DNA of 17,655 bases from RGIG1934 sp964492545 (GCA_964492545.1 CAZBKO010000041.1:1-17655); one strand, 5' to 3'. Positions 1-7,522 are shown, counted from the stretch's first letter. The notes: generated by a model not told the origin, from the letters alone. Translations and numbers: made by a program.

Positions 1-2
1 CA

Positions 3-989
3 GCTAAGATAGCAGGTAAGCTGCTTAAGAAGGGCAGAAAGCCATTATTAGTTGCTTGTGATATATATAGACCGGCTGCAATACAGCAGTTACAGGTCAA
101 TGGTGATAAACAGGGTGTTTCGGTTTTCTCAATGGGAGATGGACATAAGCCTGAGAATATAGCCAAGGCTGCAATTGAACATGCAGCTAAGAATGATTTT
201 AATGTTGTAATTCTTGATACAGCAGGTCGTCTTCAGATTGATGAAGATATGATGAATGAATTAATAGACATTAAGAAAGCAGTTGATGTACATCAGACGT
301 TACTCATTGTAGATGCAATGACAGGTCAGGAAGCAGTCAATGTTGCAAGTACATTCAATGAGAAGGTAGGAATTGATGGTGTGATTCTTACTAAGCTTGA
401 TGGTGATACCAGAGGTGGTGCCGCACTTTCAATTAAGGCAGTGACGGGAAAACCTATTTTATATATTGGTATGGGTGAGAAGCTCTCAGATTTAGAGCAA
501 TTTTATCCGGACCGAATGGCTTCCAGAATTTTAGGAATGGGAGACATATTAACACTCATAGAGAAGGCTGAGCAGGCTGTCGATGAAGAGAAAGCTAGGG
601 AGCTTGAGCGAAAGTTTAAGAAGGCTGAATTTGGATTTGATGATTATTTAGAGCAGATGCAGCAGATTAGGAATATGGGTGGATTAGAGGATATACTTGG
701 AATGATTCCCGGAATGGGAAGTCAGCTCAAGGGTGCAACACTTCCGGATGAGAAACAGCTGGGACGTGTTGAAGCAATCATTTATTCAATGACATTGGAG
801 GAGAGAAGTAATCCTAATATTTTGAATCCCTCAAGAAAGAACAGAATTGCCAAGGGAGCAGGTGTTGATATTGCAGAAGTCAACAGACTCGTTAAGCAGT
901 TTGAACAGGGCAAAAAGATGATGAAGCAGATGTCAGGAATGATGGGTGGCAAAGGTGGTAAAAAAGGTAGATTTAAGCTTCCTTTTTAA
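3..989 (+). CDS. ffh: Signal recognition particle GTPase Ffh (SRP54), 5' truncated
   Basis: Ffh binds the 4.5S-like SRP RNA and signal sequences of nascent membrane proteins, and docks with FtsY to deliver them to SecYEG. The frame is open from base 3, beginning inside the G domain, and 328 codons are present. The family is about 450 residues, so the N domain and the P-loop lie upstream of the window. Visible motifs are LLVACDIYRPAAIQQL, the G3 motif DTAGR (near 211-225), the G4 motif TKLDGD (near 391-408) and the GGAALS that follows it. The linker LGMGDILTLIEKAE leads into the M domain, which ends in a methionine- and glycine-rich tail (GKKMMKQMSGMMGGKGG) typical of the signal-sequence and RNA binding domain. 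The ATG at 132 is internal and is not the start. rpsP follows after a 39-nt gap with no terminator, as in other Firmicutes. Confidence 0.97.
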   Translation, partial: AKIAGKLLKKGRKPLLVACDIYRPAAIQQLQVNGDKQGVSVFSMGDGHKPENIAKAAIEHAAKNDFNVVILDTAGRLQIDEDMMNELIDIKKAVDVHQTLLIVDAMTGQEAVNVASTFNEKVGIDGVILTKLDGDTRGGAALSIKAVTGKPILYIGMGEKLSDLEQFYPDRMASRILGMGDILTLIEKAEQAVDEEKARELERKFKKAEFGFDDYLEQMQQIRNMGGLEDILGMIPGMGSQLKGATLPDEKQLGRVEAIIYSMTLEERSNPNILNPSRKNRIAKGAGVDIAEVNRLVKQFEQGKKMMKQMSGMMGGKGGKKGRFKLPF

Positions 990-1028
990 CATATATTAAG
1001 AACAAAAATATTCAGGAGGTGAATTAAA

Positions 1029-1274
1029 ATGGCAGTAAAGATTAGATTAAGAAGAATGGGACAGAAGAAGGCTCCTTTCTATAGAGTAGTTGTTTCAGAT
1101 TCAAGATCTCCAAGAGATGGTAAGTTCATCGAAGAAATCGGTACTTATGATCCAACAGTTGCACCAAGTCAGTTCAAGGTTAACGAAGAACTCGCAAAGA
1201 AATGGTTAGCAACAGGAGCACAGCCTACAGAAACAGTTGCAAAATTATTCAAGCAGGCCGGTATTGAAAAATAA
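1029..1274 (+). CDS. rpsP: 30S ribosomal protein bS16
   Basis: bS16 is a small-subunit protein needed for assembly of the 16S rRNA 5' domain. The product is 81 aa, the usual family length. It opens with the signature MAVKIRLRRMGQKKAPFYRV, followed by VVSDSRSPRDGKFIEEIGTYDP, both typical of bS16. A strong Shine-Dalgarno AGGAGGTG at 1014-1021 lies 7 nt before the ATG. The gene sits between ffh and khpA, the standard Firmicutes order, and was probably co-transcribed with ffh. Nothing is unusual. Confidence 0.98.
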   Translation: MAVKIRLRRMGQKKAPFYRVVVSDSRSPRDGKFIEEIGTYDPTVAPSQFKVNEELAKKWLATGAQPTETVAKLFKQAGIEK

Positions 1275-1295
1275 TATCCGGATGAGGTGATGTCC

Positions 1296-1526
1296 ATGAA
1301 AGAATTAGTTGAAGTAATTGCAAAAGCTTTAGTTGATTTGCCGGACGAAGTTGTCGTAACTGAAAAAGACAACGATAAGGCAATAGTAATCGAACTTAAG
1401 GTTGCTCCTCAGGATATGGGAAAAGTTATCGGCAAGCAGGGACGTATTGCAAAATCAATTCGTTCGGTTGTTAAGGCAGCAGCTTCTAAGGAAGATAAGA
1501 AAGTTATTGTTGATATTGTGCAATAA
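1296..1526 (+). CDS. khpA: KH-domain RNA-binding protein KhpA (YlqC)
   Basis: KhpA is a small single-KH-domain protein that in other Firmicutes pairs with KhpB/Jag to bind RNA and affects cell division and elongation. The product is 76 aa from the ATG at 1296. The sequence shows the KH GXXG loop within KVIGKQGRIAKSIRSVVKAA. Other candidate starts lie just upstream in frame (GTG 1287, ATG 1290), but GAGGTGA at 1284-1290 is well placed as the ribosome binding site for ATG 1296, and homologs start with a similar M-(K/E)-E-L. It lies 21 nt after rpsP and is followed at once by a terminator-like hairpin. Confidence 0.94.
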   Translation: MKELVEVIAKALVDLPDEVVVTEKDNDKAIVIELKVAPQDMGKVIGKQGRIAKSIRSVVKAAASKEDKKVIVDIVQ

Positions 1527-1536
1527 ATTTTGCAAT

Positions 1537-1563
1537 AAAGGACGTCTTTAGGACGTCCTTTTG
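1537..1563 (+). terminator. Terminator or attenuator hairpin between khpA and rimM
   Basis: A perfect 10-bp stem, AAAGGACGTC (1537-1546) and GACGTCCTTT (1552-1561), encloses the 5-nt loop TTTAG and runs into a short T tract. It starts about 10 nt after the khpA stop. The T tract is short (TTTT, then G), so partial read-through into rimM is plausible, because rimM has no obvious separate promoter in the 24 nt that remain. Confidence 0.8.
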
Positions 1564-1587
1564 TTAATTACAGGAAGGGTTTAATGA

Positions 1588-2109
1588 ATGAATATAAACA
1601 GAGAAGATTTATTACAGGTTGGTGCAATCACATCAACACATGGAATCAAAGGAGAAGTTAAGGTGTTTCCTACAACTGACGATCCAGAGAGATATACGTA
1701 TTTAAAGGAAGTTATACTTGATACAGGAAAAGAACTTATACCACTTAAAATACAAAATACAAAGTTTTTCAAACAGTTTGTTATAGTTAAATTTAAGGGT
1801 ATAGATAACATAAATGATGTGGAGAAATATAAGGGAAATGGATTATTTGTCACTAGAGATAATGCAGTGAAGCTGGAAGAAGGAGAACATTTTATTGCCG
1901 ATTTAATTGATTTAAAAGTTATAACAGATACAGACGAGGTTTTGGGCGTACTTACAGATGTACTTCAAACTGGAGCTAATGATGTATATGTAGTAACAAG
2001 AGAAGATGACTCGGAAGTTCTTATTCCTGCCATAAAGGATTGTATTTTGAATGTAGACTTAGAACAAAGGACAATGCACATTCATTTGCTTAAGGGACTT
2101 ATAGATTAA
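1588..2109 (+). CDS. rimM: 16S rRNA processing and 30S maturation factor RimM
   Basis: RimM binds uS19 and helps mature the 30S head domain. The product is 173 aa, normal for the family. The N-terminal RimM beta-barrel has the signature VGAITSTHGIKGEVKVFP near residues 10-27, and the C-terminal PRC-barrel carries HFIADLIDLKVIT followed by LQTGANDVYVVTRED, the characteristic TGANDVYVV motif. The ribosome binding site AGGAAGGG (1572-1579) lies 8 nt before the ATG. An ATG at 1584 is out of frame and is ignored. trmD follows after 20 nt, the conserved rimM-trmD-rplS arrangement. Confidence 0.97.
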   Translation: MNINREDLLQVGAITSTHGIKGEVKVFPTTDDPERYTYLKEVILDTGKELIPLKIQNTKFFKQFVIVKFKGIDNINDVEKYKGNGLFVTRDNAVKLEEGEHFIADLIDLKVITDTDEVLGVLTDVLQTGANDVYVVTREDDSEVLIPAIKDCILNVDLEQRTMHIHLLKGLID

Positions 2110-2129
2110 TTTGTTCGAAAGGAATTTTT

Positions 2130-2825
2130 ATGAATTTTCATGTATTAACATTATTTCCTGAAATGATATGTGACGGCCTTGGAACTAGTATTACAGGCAG
2201 AGCAATTCAAAATGGAAAGATAACAATAGATGCTGTAAATATACGTGACTTTACATTGGAGAAGCATGGACATGTTGATGATTATCCATATGGCGGTGGA
2301 GCTGGAATGGTAATGCAGGCTGAACCTATTTATAGAGCTTACAATTCCATTGTGGAGAAGATGAAGACAAAGAACAGACCAAGAGTTGTGTATATGACGC
2401 CTCAGGGTAAGGTGTTTAATCAGGCAATGGCAAGAGAATTTGCCCAGGAAGAAGATTTGATATTTCTATGTGGACACTATGAAGGTGTTGACGAGAGAAT
2501 ACTTGAGATGATTGTGACAGATAATGTTTCAATTGGTGATTATGTATTGACTGGTGGTGAGCTGCCGGCAATGGTTATGATTGACTCAATATCAAGACTT
2601 GTTGATGGTGTGCTCAATAATAAGGATTCAGCAGAATATGAGAGCTTCAGTGATAACATGCTTGAATACCCACAGTACACCAGACCGGAAGTGTTTATGG
2701 ATAAGAGAGTTCCGGAAGTATTGTTAAGTGGTCATCATGCTAATATTGAAAAATGGAGAAAAGAGCAGTCCTTAATTAGAACAAGAGAGAGAAGACCGGA
2801 TTTACTGAAAAATGAAAATAAATAG
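2130..2825 (+). CDS. trmD: tRNA (guanine-N1-)-methyltransferase TrmD
   Basis: TrmD methylates G37 next to the anticodon using S-adenosylmethionine, which prevents +1 frameshifting. It is a SPOUT-family dimer with a trefoil knot. The 231 aa product has YPYGGGAGMVM (residues 52-62), LCGHYEGVDERI (113-124) and IGDYVLTGGELPAMVMID (135-152), the cofactor-binding knot, then YPQYTRPEVF and LLSGHHANIEKWR. By eye, the position aligned with the general-base aspartate of the E. coli and Haemophilus enzymes (EDSF) reads YESF here, so glutamate 171 takes that place. This may be normal for the lineage. The ribosome binding site GAAAGGA lies just upstream. Confidence 0.97.
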   Translation: MNFHVLTLFPEMICDGLGTSITGRAIQNGKITIDAVNIRDFTLEKHGHVDDYPYGGGAGMVMQAEPIYRAYNSIVEKMKTKNRPRVVYMTPQGKVFNQAMAREFAQEEDLIFLCGHYEGVDERILEMIVTDNVSIGDYVLTGGELPAMVMIDSISRLVDGVLNNKDSAEYESFSDNMLEYPQYTRPEVFMDKRVPEVLLSGHHANIEKWRKEQSLIRTRERRPDLLKNENK

Positions 2826-2836
2826 CTATAAAATGC

Positions 2837-2865
2837 TTGCAAAATTATTTTATCTATGTTAAAGT
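2837..2865 (+). promoter_or_regulatory. Candidate sigma-A-type promoter for rplS
   Basis: TTGCAA (2837-2842) and TAAAGT (2860-2865) are separated by 17 nt, each matching 4 of 6 consensus bases. The pair sits immediately after trmD and about 80 nt before rplS. It could give rplS transcription independent of the upstream block. No transcription data support it here. Confidence 0.4.
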
Positions 2866-2944
2866 TAAATACGTTGTGAGAATTGATGGTCCTCTGTTAC
2901 ATGAAGTATTAAGAACATCAGAAATATTAAGGAGGTCACACATA
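2866..2944 (+). promoter_or_regulatory. Possible rplS leader region
   Basis: This stretch of about 80 nt between the candidate promoter and rplS carries a strong AAGGAGG ribosome binding site (near 2929-2935). It also holds a 13-nt sequence that recurs inside the start of rplS (see the repeat entry). Firmicutes rplS genes are known to carry regulatory leaders, but I could not draw a convincing fold by eye, so assignment to that RNA class is inference. Confidence 0.3.
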
Positions 2945-2968
2945 ATGAACGATATTATTAAGAACATC
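2907..2968 (+). repeat. 13-nt direct repeat shared by the rplS leader and 5' coding region
   Basis: TATTAAGAACATC occurs at 2907-2919 in the leader and again at 2956-2968 inside rplS codons 4-8 (encoding IIKNI). The copies are 49 nt apart and flank the ribosome binding site and start codon. Either a local duplication or a regulatory mimic is possible; chance in AT-rich DNA cannot be excluded. Confidence 0.6.
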
Positions 2969-3292
2969 GAAGCAGCTCAGTTAAAAGAGTCTGTAACAGA
3001 ATTTAATGTTGGTGATACAGTTAAAGTATACGCTAAGATTAAGGAAGGAAACCGTGAAAGAATTCAGGTTTTCGAAGGAGCTGTAATTAAGAGACAGGGT
3101 GGAAGCTCAAGAGCAACATTTACTGTAAGAAAGAATTCAAACGGTATCGGCGTTGAGAAGACTTGGCCATTACATTCACCTTCAGTTGATAAGATTGAAG
3201 TTATCAGATCTGGTAAGGTTAGAAGAGCTAAACTTAACTACTTAAGAGACAGAGTTGGTAAGGCAGCTAAGGTTAAAGAATTAGTAAGATAA
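2945..3292 (+). CDS. rplS: 50S ribosomal protein bL19
   Basis: bL19 lies at the 30S-50S interface of the ribosome. The product from ATG 2945 is 115 aa, the usual length. It contains FNVGDTVKVYAKIKEGNRER, VFEGAVIKRQGGSSRATFTV and the terminal segment KLNYLRDRVGKAAKVKE, all bL19 signatures. A frame-open extension back to TTG 2837 would add 36 residues with no bL19 homology and no ribosome binding site. ATG 2945 has AAGGAGG about 9 nt upstream. A terminator hairpin follows 10 nt after the stop. Confidence 0.98.
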   Translation: MNDIIKNIEAAQLKESVTEFNVGDTVKVYAKIKEGNRERIQVFEGAVIKRQGGSSRATFTVRKNSNGIGVEKTWPLHSPSVDKIEVIRSGKVRRAKLNYLRDRVGKAAKVKELVR

Positions 3293-3301
3293 TTTGAAAT
3301 C

Positions 3302-3336
3302 AAAGGACAAGTACTTTTAGTATTTTGTCCTTTTTT
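3302..3336 (+). terminator. Rho-independent terminator after rplS
   Basis: AAAGGACAA (3302-3310) pairs with TTGTCCTTT (3325-3333) around a 14-nt loop, and the right arm runs into a continuous T tract (3331-3336). The core AAAGGAC/GTCCTTT is the same as in the khpA-rimM hairpin. It ends the ribosomal block before lepB. Confidence 0.85.
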
Positions 3337-3376
3337 CATTATAAATATCAAAACATATGGAATGGAGAAGAATATA

Positions 3377-3943
3377 ATGGGTTACACATCATTTTCTTTT
3401 GCACCGGATGAAAGTCTTGTTGTAGATAAAATTCTTAAATATATTTGTGACATAATAATTATTGTATGTATAGCATTTTTTATACTAAATTTTTTCTGTA
3501 ATAATGTTGATATAGTAGGTAACTCAATGTCACCAACCTTGACTAATGATGAGAAGGTATTTGTTAATACACTGGCATATTCAATCAAAGCCCCAGGCAG
3601 AGAAGATGTGGTAGTGTTTGATGCAGTTTTAGATACCGGTGAAGTCAATACATATGTTAAGCGAATTATTGCAATTCCAGGGGACACGGTCCTAATTAAG
3701 AATGGAAAAATATATGTAAATGATAATGAATACACCACCAAGACAGACGAATCAGTTGTCAATGCAGGTAATGCTAAGAATAAGATTACACTTGACACGG
3801 ATGAGTACTTTGTAATTGGCGATAATATAAATAATAGTGAAGATAGTAGATTTGTAACTATAGGCTTATTGAATAAGTCAGATATAATTGGAAAAGCATG
3901 GTTTGTAGCTTCGCCATTTAAAGACATAAAATTTATTAAATAA
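3377..3943 (+). CDS. lepB: Signal peptidase I
   Basis: This membrane-anchored serine protease removes signal peptides from secreted proteins on the outer face of the membrane. From ATG 3377 the product is 188 aa. An N-terminal membrane segment spans about residues 23-41. The catalytic serine is S50 in GNSMSPTL and the general-base lysine is K95 in YVKRIIAIPGD. A C-terminal GDNINNSEDSR motif is the conserved box E. ATG 3377 is preferred because GGAG (3364-3367) is well spaced for it. An upstream in-frame ATG at 3362 would add five residues but has only a weak ribosome binding site. The single membrane segment and short length fit the Gram-positive Sip type. rbgA follows after 15 nt. Confidence 0.95.
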   Translation: MGYTSFSFAPDESLVVDKILKYICDIIIIVCIAFFILNFFCNNVDIVGNSMSPTLTNDEKVFVNTLAYSIKAPGREDVVVFDAVLDTGEVNTYVKRIIAIPGDTVLIKNGKIYVNDNEYTTKTDESVVNAGNAKNKITLDTDEYFVIGDNINNSEDSRFVTIGLLNKSDIIGKAWFVASPFKDIKFIK

Positions 3944-3958
3944 TATTTGGAGGAATTG

Positions 3959-4801
3959 ATGAATATACAATGGTATCCTGGTCATATGACCAAGGCAAAA
4001 AGAATGATGCAGGAAGATATTAAGCTTGTAGATCTTGTAATAGAATTGGTTGATGCTCGAATACCACTTAGCAGCAGAAATCCTGATATAGATACTTTAG
4101 GGAAAAATAAGGCCAGACTAATACTTCTTAACAAATCAGATTTATCTGATGAAAGATATAATAATCAGTGGACAAAATATTTTGAAGATATGGGATATTT
4201 TGTAGTAAAGATTAATGCCCGTTCCGGAGCAGGAATTAAGCAGATAAATGGTGTTATTGCCAATGCCTGCAAAGAAAAAATTGAGAGAGATAAGAGAAAA
4301 GGAATAATTAATCGTCCTGTAAGAGCAATGGTTGTTGGAATACCTAATGTAGGAAAATCAACATTTATCAATTCATACGCAGGAAAAGCATGTGCTAAGA
4401 CAGGAAACAAACCAGGCGTCACTAAAGGTAAGCAGTGGATTAGACTTAATAAGACTCTCGAATTACTTGATACACCGGGAATTTTATGGCCTAAATTCGA
4501 AGATCAGTCAGTAGGACTTAAGCTCGCATTAATTGGTTCAATTAAAGATGATATTCTTAACACATCTGAACTTGCACTTGAATTACTCAAATTTTTACAT
4601 GATAGATATACAGGAATAATTGGTGAAAGATATGGTTTTGACGAAAGTGATGATGCACTTAAAAACCTTGAAAATGTTGCAAGAGTAAGAGGATGTCTAC
4701 TTAGAGGAAACGAATTAGATTATGATAAGGCTGCAATGATTTTATTAGAAGAATTTAGAAATGGAAAAATTGGTCGAATATCCATGGAGTTTCCAGAATA
4801 G
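3959..4801 (+). CDS. rbgA: Ribosome biogenesis GTPase RbgA (YlqF)
   Basis: RbgA is a circularly permuted GTPase needed for a late step of 50S subunit assembly. The 280 aa product is close to the 282 aa B. subtilis protein. It starts with WYPGHMTKAKRMM, and its GTPase motifs come in permuted order: G4 NKSD (residues 58-61), then G1 GIPNVGKST (127-135), then G3 DTPGILWPKFED (171-182). The C-terminal helical RNA-binding domain follows. The start at ATG 3959 has GGAGG (3949-3953) 5 nt upstream; a TTG at 3947 overlaps that ribosome binding site and is rejected. rnhB starts 8 nt after the stop. Confidence 0.97.
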   Translation: MNIQWYPGHMTKAKRMMQEDIKLVDLVIELVDARIPLSSRNPDIDTLGKNKARLILLNKSDLSDERYNNQWTKYFEDMGYFVVKINARSGAGIKQINGVIANACKEKIERDKRKGIINRPVRAMVVGIPNVGKSTFINSYAGKACAKTGNKPGVTKGKQWIRLNKTLELLDTPGILWPKFEDQSVGLKLALIGSIKDDILNTSELALELLKFLHDRYTGIIGERYGFDESDDALKNLENVARVRGCLLRGNELDYDKAAMILLEEFRNGKIGRISMEFPE

Positions 4802-4809
4802 GAGTTTAT

Positions 4810-5568
4810 ATGGCTGAAAGTATTTCACAGATTAAGAAGAATTTTGATAACTGTGATATAAAGGATATCATGGACATAATTGCCGAATATGAGGATGACC
4901 ATAGGCAGGGTGTCATTGATTTAATTAAAAGGTATCGTAATAAGTATGATAAGTACAACGATGAGCTTAATAGAATTTATAAGTTAGGTGAATTTGAGAG
5001 AAAGTATTCAGAATATGAATATATAGCAGGTATCGATGAAGTCGGCAGAGGACCCCTTGCAGGACCTGTTGTCGCAGGAGTTGTAATACTGCCCAAGGAC
5101 TGTAATATTTTATATATAAATGATTCAAAACAATTATCAGAGAAGAAACGTGATGAATTATTTGATATAATAACAAAAGAGGCAGTTTCCTATGCGACTG
5201 CTGCCGTAAGCCCGGAAGTAATTGATGAGATAAACATATTACAAGCCACATATGAGGCAATGAGACAGGCTATTAATAAATTAAATGTAAAACCCGATAT
5301 ATTACTTAATGATGCAGTTAAGATTCCAAATGTAACAATCAAACAGGTTCCAATAATTAAAGGTGATGCTAAAAGTATCAGTATTGGTGCTGCCAGTATA
5401 GTTGCAAAAGTAACAAGGGATAGAATGATGGAAGCATATGATGAACTGTATCCTGAATATGGCTTTGCAGGCAACAAAGGATACGGAAGCCAGGCTCATA
5501 TAGAGGCCTTGAAGAAGTATGGTAAATGTCCAATACATAGAGATTCATTTATTAAGAATTTCGTTTAG
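4810..5568 (+). CDS. rnhB: Ribonuclease HII
   Basis: RNase HII cuts RNA in RNA:DNA hybrids and removes single ribonucleotides from DNA. The 252 aa product has a helical N-terminal extension of about 70 residues, common in Firmicutes enzymes, before the catalytic fold. Motifs are YIAGIDEVGRGPLAGPVVAG with D76 and E77 of the DEDD active site, NDSKQLSEKKRDEL, LLNDAVKI with the third acid, and SIGAASIVAKVTRDR with the last. GYGSQAHIEALKKYG is the usual C-terminal motif. AGGAG just before the ATG serves as the ribosome binding site. The location after rbgA is the conserved Firmicutes order. Confidence 0.97.
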   Translation: MAESISQIKKNFDNCDIKDIMDIIAEYEDDHRQGVIDLIKRYRNKYDKYNDELNRIYKLGEFERKYSEYEYIAGIDEVGRGPLAGPVVAGVVILPKDCNILYINDSKQLSEKKRDELFDIITKEAVSYATAAVSPEVIDEINILQATYEAMRQAINKLNVKPDILLNDAVKIPNVTIKQVPIIKGDAKSISIGAASIVAKVTRDRMMEAYDELYPEYGFAGNKGYGSQAHIEALKKYGKCPIHRDSFIKNFV

Positions 5569-5591
5569 TACATAAACAGGAGTGATGTTTA

Positions 5592-7198
5592 GTGCAGATA
5601 TATGCAGATAATATCTACAAGGAAAATCAATATAATGGAAATAATCAGGTCGTTACGGATAAACACGTTATCAATGCAAACACCTCACCGTTAGTAAGTC
5701 TTAGTGATTTACTGCAGGGACAGTTTTTCAAGGGTATGATAACAGATGTTAGAAATAATGGCCTTGTTCAGATTATGCTTGCAGATAATGAACTGGTAAA
5801 TGCAACATTATCTGGAAAGATGACACTCAATATTGGAGAGAAAGTAATATTTCAGGTCAAAGAGCATACACCTGACAGGTTAGTTATTTCACCAACATCC
5901 TATGGTGATGGTTCCAATGAAATAATTAGCAAGGCACTGCTTCAGGCAGGGCTGCCTGAAAGTGATAAGAATATTGTACTGGTAAAGGAACTAATGAATT
6001 TCAATCAGAGAGTTGATAAAGATACAATTATCAATTTATTGAAGCAGACAAGGGATTATCCAAATGCATCAGTATCATCATTGGNNNNNNNNNNAATTAT
6101 AAGAATTTGGAATACAAGCTGACGGACGGACTCAATAACATTTCGGACTCAATAACCACGATGCTCTCAGAAAATATATCAAGTCAAGAGACATCAGTTG
6201 CAGGCAATACAGAGCTGTTTCAGAATATTATGAATGTAATTGTAGATGAAGCTGAGACACAGAACAGACCAATATTTAATCAGGTAATTGGAGATGATGG
6301 TGTTGTTATAAATGAAGCTGAACATAATGCTAATTCTAATGACGCTAATATTGTTTCTGAACATGAAAATATTAGTACCAATACTAATACTAATATAGAA
6401 ATACCTGATACAGAAACAGCAAAAGATACCGAAAAATCCTTTGTTGAAACAGCAAAGCAAATGATTATTGACGCTAAAACCCCTGAGGATATTAGAAATG
6501 TGACTACTTATATCAATGAAAATATAAGCAGTAAGGCCGAGCTTACAGAAGTGTTTAATTCGCCGGCAGTGGCAGATAATATTAAGGAACGAATAACAAA
6601 GAAATTCATGATAAACCCCGAAATATTTACTGATGAAAATGTGAATCCCAAGGAGAAAATAGACAAGCTGTATTCAAAACTGATTGATTTAAGTGAACAT
6701 CTTGAAAAGGCACTCGATGCAAATCCAAAAGGTTCAGATAATTTATCATCAGGAAATCGGAATTTATCACAGAATCTAAATTTTATGAGTGATTTAAATA
6801 ATTTGTCGTCCTTTGTACAGATTCCTGTTAAATTTTCAAATAGTGAGGCGAATGCTGAGCTTTATGTGTACAACAAGAATCGTGGAAAAGTCAATGATAA
6901 TGATACATTGACAGCCTTTTTACACCTTGATATGGAAAGCCTTGGTGCTACTGATGTTAATGTTTCCTTGACACAAAATCATGTGACTGTAAGATTTAGC
7001 CTGGAAGACAGTGCCTCAGCGAGACTTATTGATAAGCACTTAGATGAGCTTGTAAAGAAGTTAGAATCAAAAGGATATTTTGCAGAATGCAAAAGTGAGG
7101 TCATAAAAAAAGAAGAAGAATCACCGGTGACTAATATTTTTGAACATGATGAGTCAGCAATATCAATTAAAAGATATTTGTTTGACATACGAGCATAG
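5592..7198 (+). CDS. FliK-like hook-length-control domain protein (YlqG-type), interrupted by assembly gap
   Basis: One gene appears to be cut by the N run at 6085-6094. The 5' part starts at GTG 5592 (AGGAG at 5578-5582) and gives 164 codons; the 3' part is open from 6095 in another frame to the TAG at 7196-7198 and gives 367 codons. The product is therefore at least 531 aa. The N-terminal part has a beta-rich module, LLQGQFFKGMITDVRNNGLV to about DRLVISPTS. The middle is low-complexity and rich in Asn, Glu and Thr, including NTNTN. The last ~100 residues (about 6810-7100) resemble the FliK C-terminal domain: FVQIPVKF, LTAFLHLDMESLGATDVNV, VTVRFSLEDS, and a helix ending KKLESKGYF. In flagella this domain contacts FlhB to switch export specificity. 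B. subtilis has YlqG at this locus. No signal peptide is seen. Any flagellar role is inferred. Confidence 0.75.
6085..6094. other. Assembly gap (10 N)
   Basis: Ten unknown bases lie inside the FliK-like gene. The reading frame before the gap (phase of 5592) and after it (phase of 6095) do not match if the gap is really 10 nt. The 10 N are therefore probably a placeholder, and the true missing length should be 3n+2 if the gene is intact. Confidence 0.95.
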
Positions 7199-7208
7199 GA
7201 GGTGCAGC

Positions 7209-7490
7209 ATGGAACATAATAACAATAAAGTTAAGACAGCTGTTGTACTTCAGTATAATAAAGGTGATGAAGCTCCAACTGTAATTGCCACAGGCAAGGG
7301 GGCCACGGCCCAGAGAATTATTGACACAGCAAATGAGGCAGAGGTTCCGTTATATGAGGACAGTAAGCTTGCCAAAACACTTTCAAAGCTTGAGATTGGA
7401 GATGCAATTCCCCAGGAATTGTATGGCGTAGTTGCTGAAATCCTTGTATTTGTAGATAAAATGGACAAGATAAAGAATAAATTAATATAG
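7209..7490 (+). CDS. FlhB C-terminal-domain-like protein (YlqH type)
   Basis: This 93 aa protein matches only the cytoplasmic C-terminal domain of FlhB/YscU export-gate proteins, with no membrane segments. The characteristic stretches are TAVVLQYNKGDEAPTVIATG, then GATAQRIIDTANEAEVPLYE, LAKTLSKLEIGDAIPQELY and VVAEILVFV. In full-length FlhB an NPTH autocleavage site precedes the AVALKY-like strand; here the aligned residues read NKVK, so there is no cleavage motif and the protein begins roughly where the cleaved fragment would. ATG 7209 is preceded by AGGAGGTG, which overlaps the stop of the FliK-like gene, so the two are probably translationally coupled. B. subtilis ylqH is the positional equivalent. 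Function is unknown. Confidence 0.88.
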   Translation: MEHNNNKVKTAVVLQYNKGDEAPTVIATGKGATAQRIIDTANEAEVPLYEDSKLAKTLSKLEIGDAIPQELYGVVAEILVFVDKMDKIKNKLI

Positions 7491-7522
7491 ATTGGATAAA
7501 CGCATATTTGAATAGGGAATGT

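Noticed and set aside
2837..2944. N-terminal extension of bL19 from a TTG
   Set aside because: It adds 36 residues outside the family length, has no ribosome binding site, and overlaps the candidate promoter; ATG 2945 has an AAGGAGG.
3382..3927. A 181-codon open frame on the minus strand opposite lepB
   Set aside because: lepB on the plus strand has intact catalytic motifs, and the minus-strand product is Ser/Leu/Ile-rich with no family resemblance, as expected for the complement of a real gene.
6085..6122. True frameshift or pseudogene in the FliK-like gene
   Set aside because: The phase change coincides exactly with the N run, so an arbitrary gap size explains it without a mutation.
6370..6400. 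Short AATACT repeats as a possible tandem-repeat or phase-variable tract
   Set aside because: Only about two to three copies inside a low-complexity Asn/Thr coding stretch; too few to support a variable repeat.
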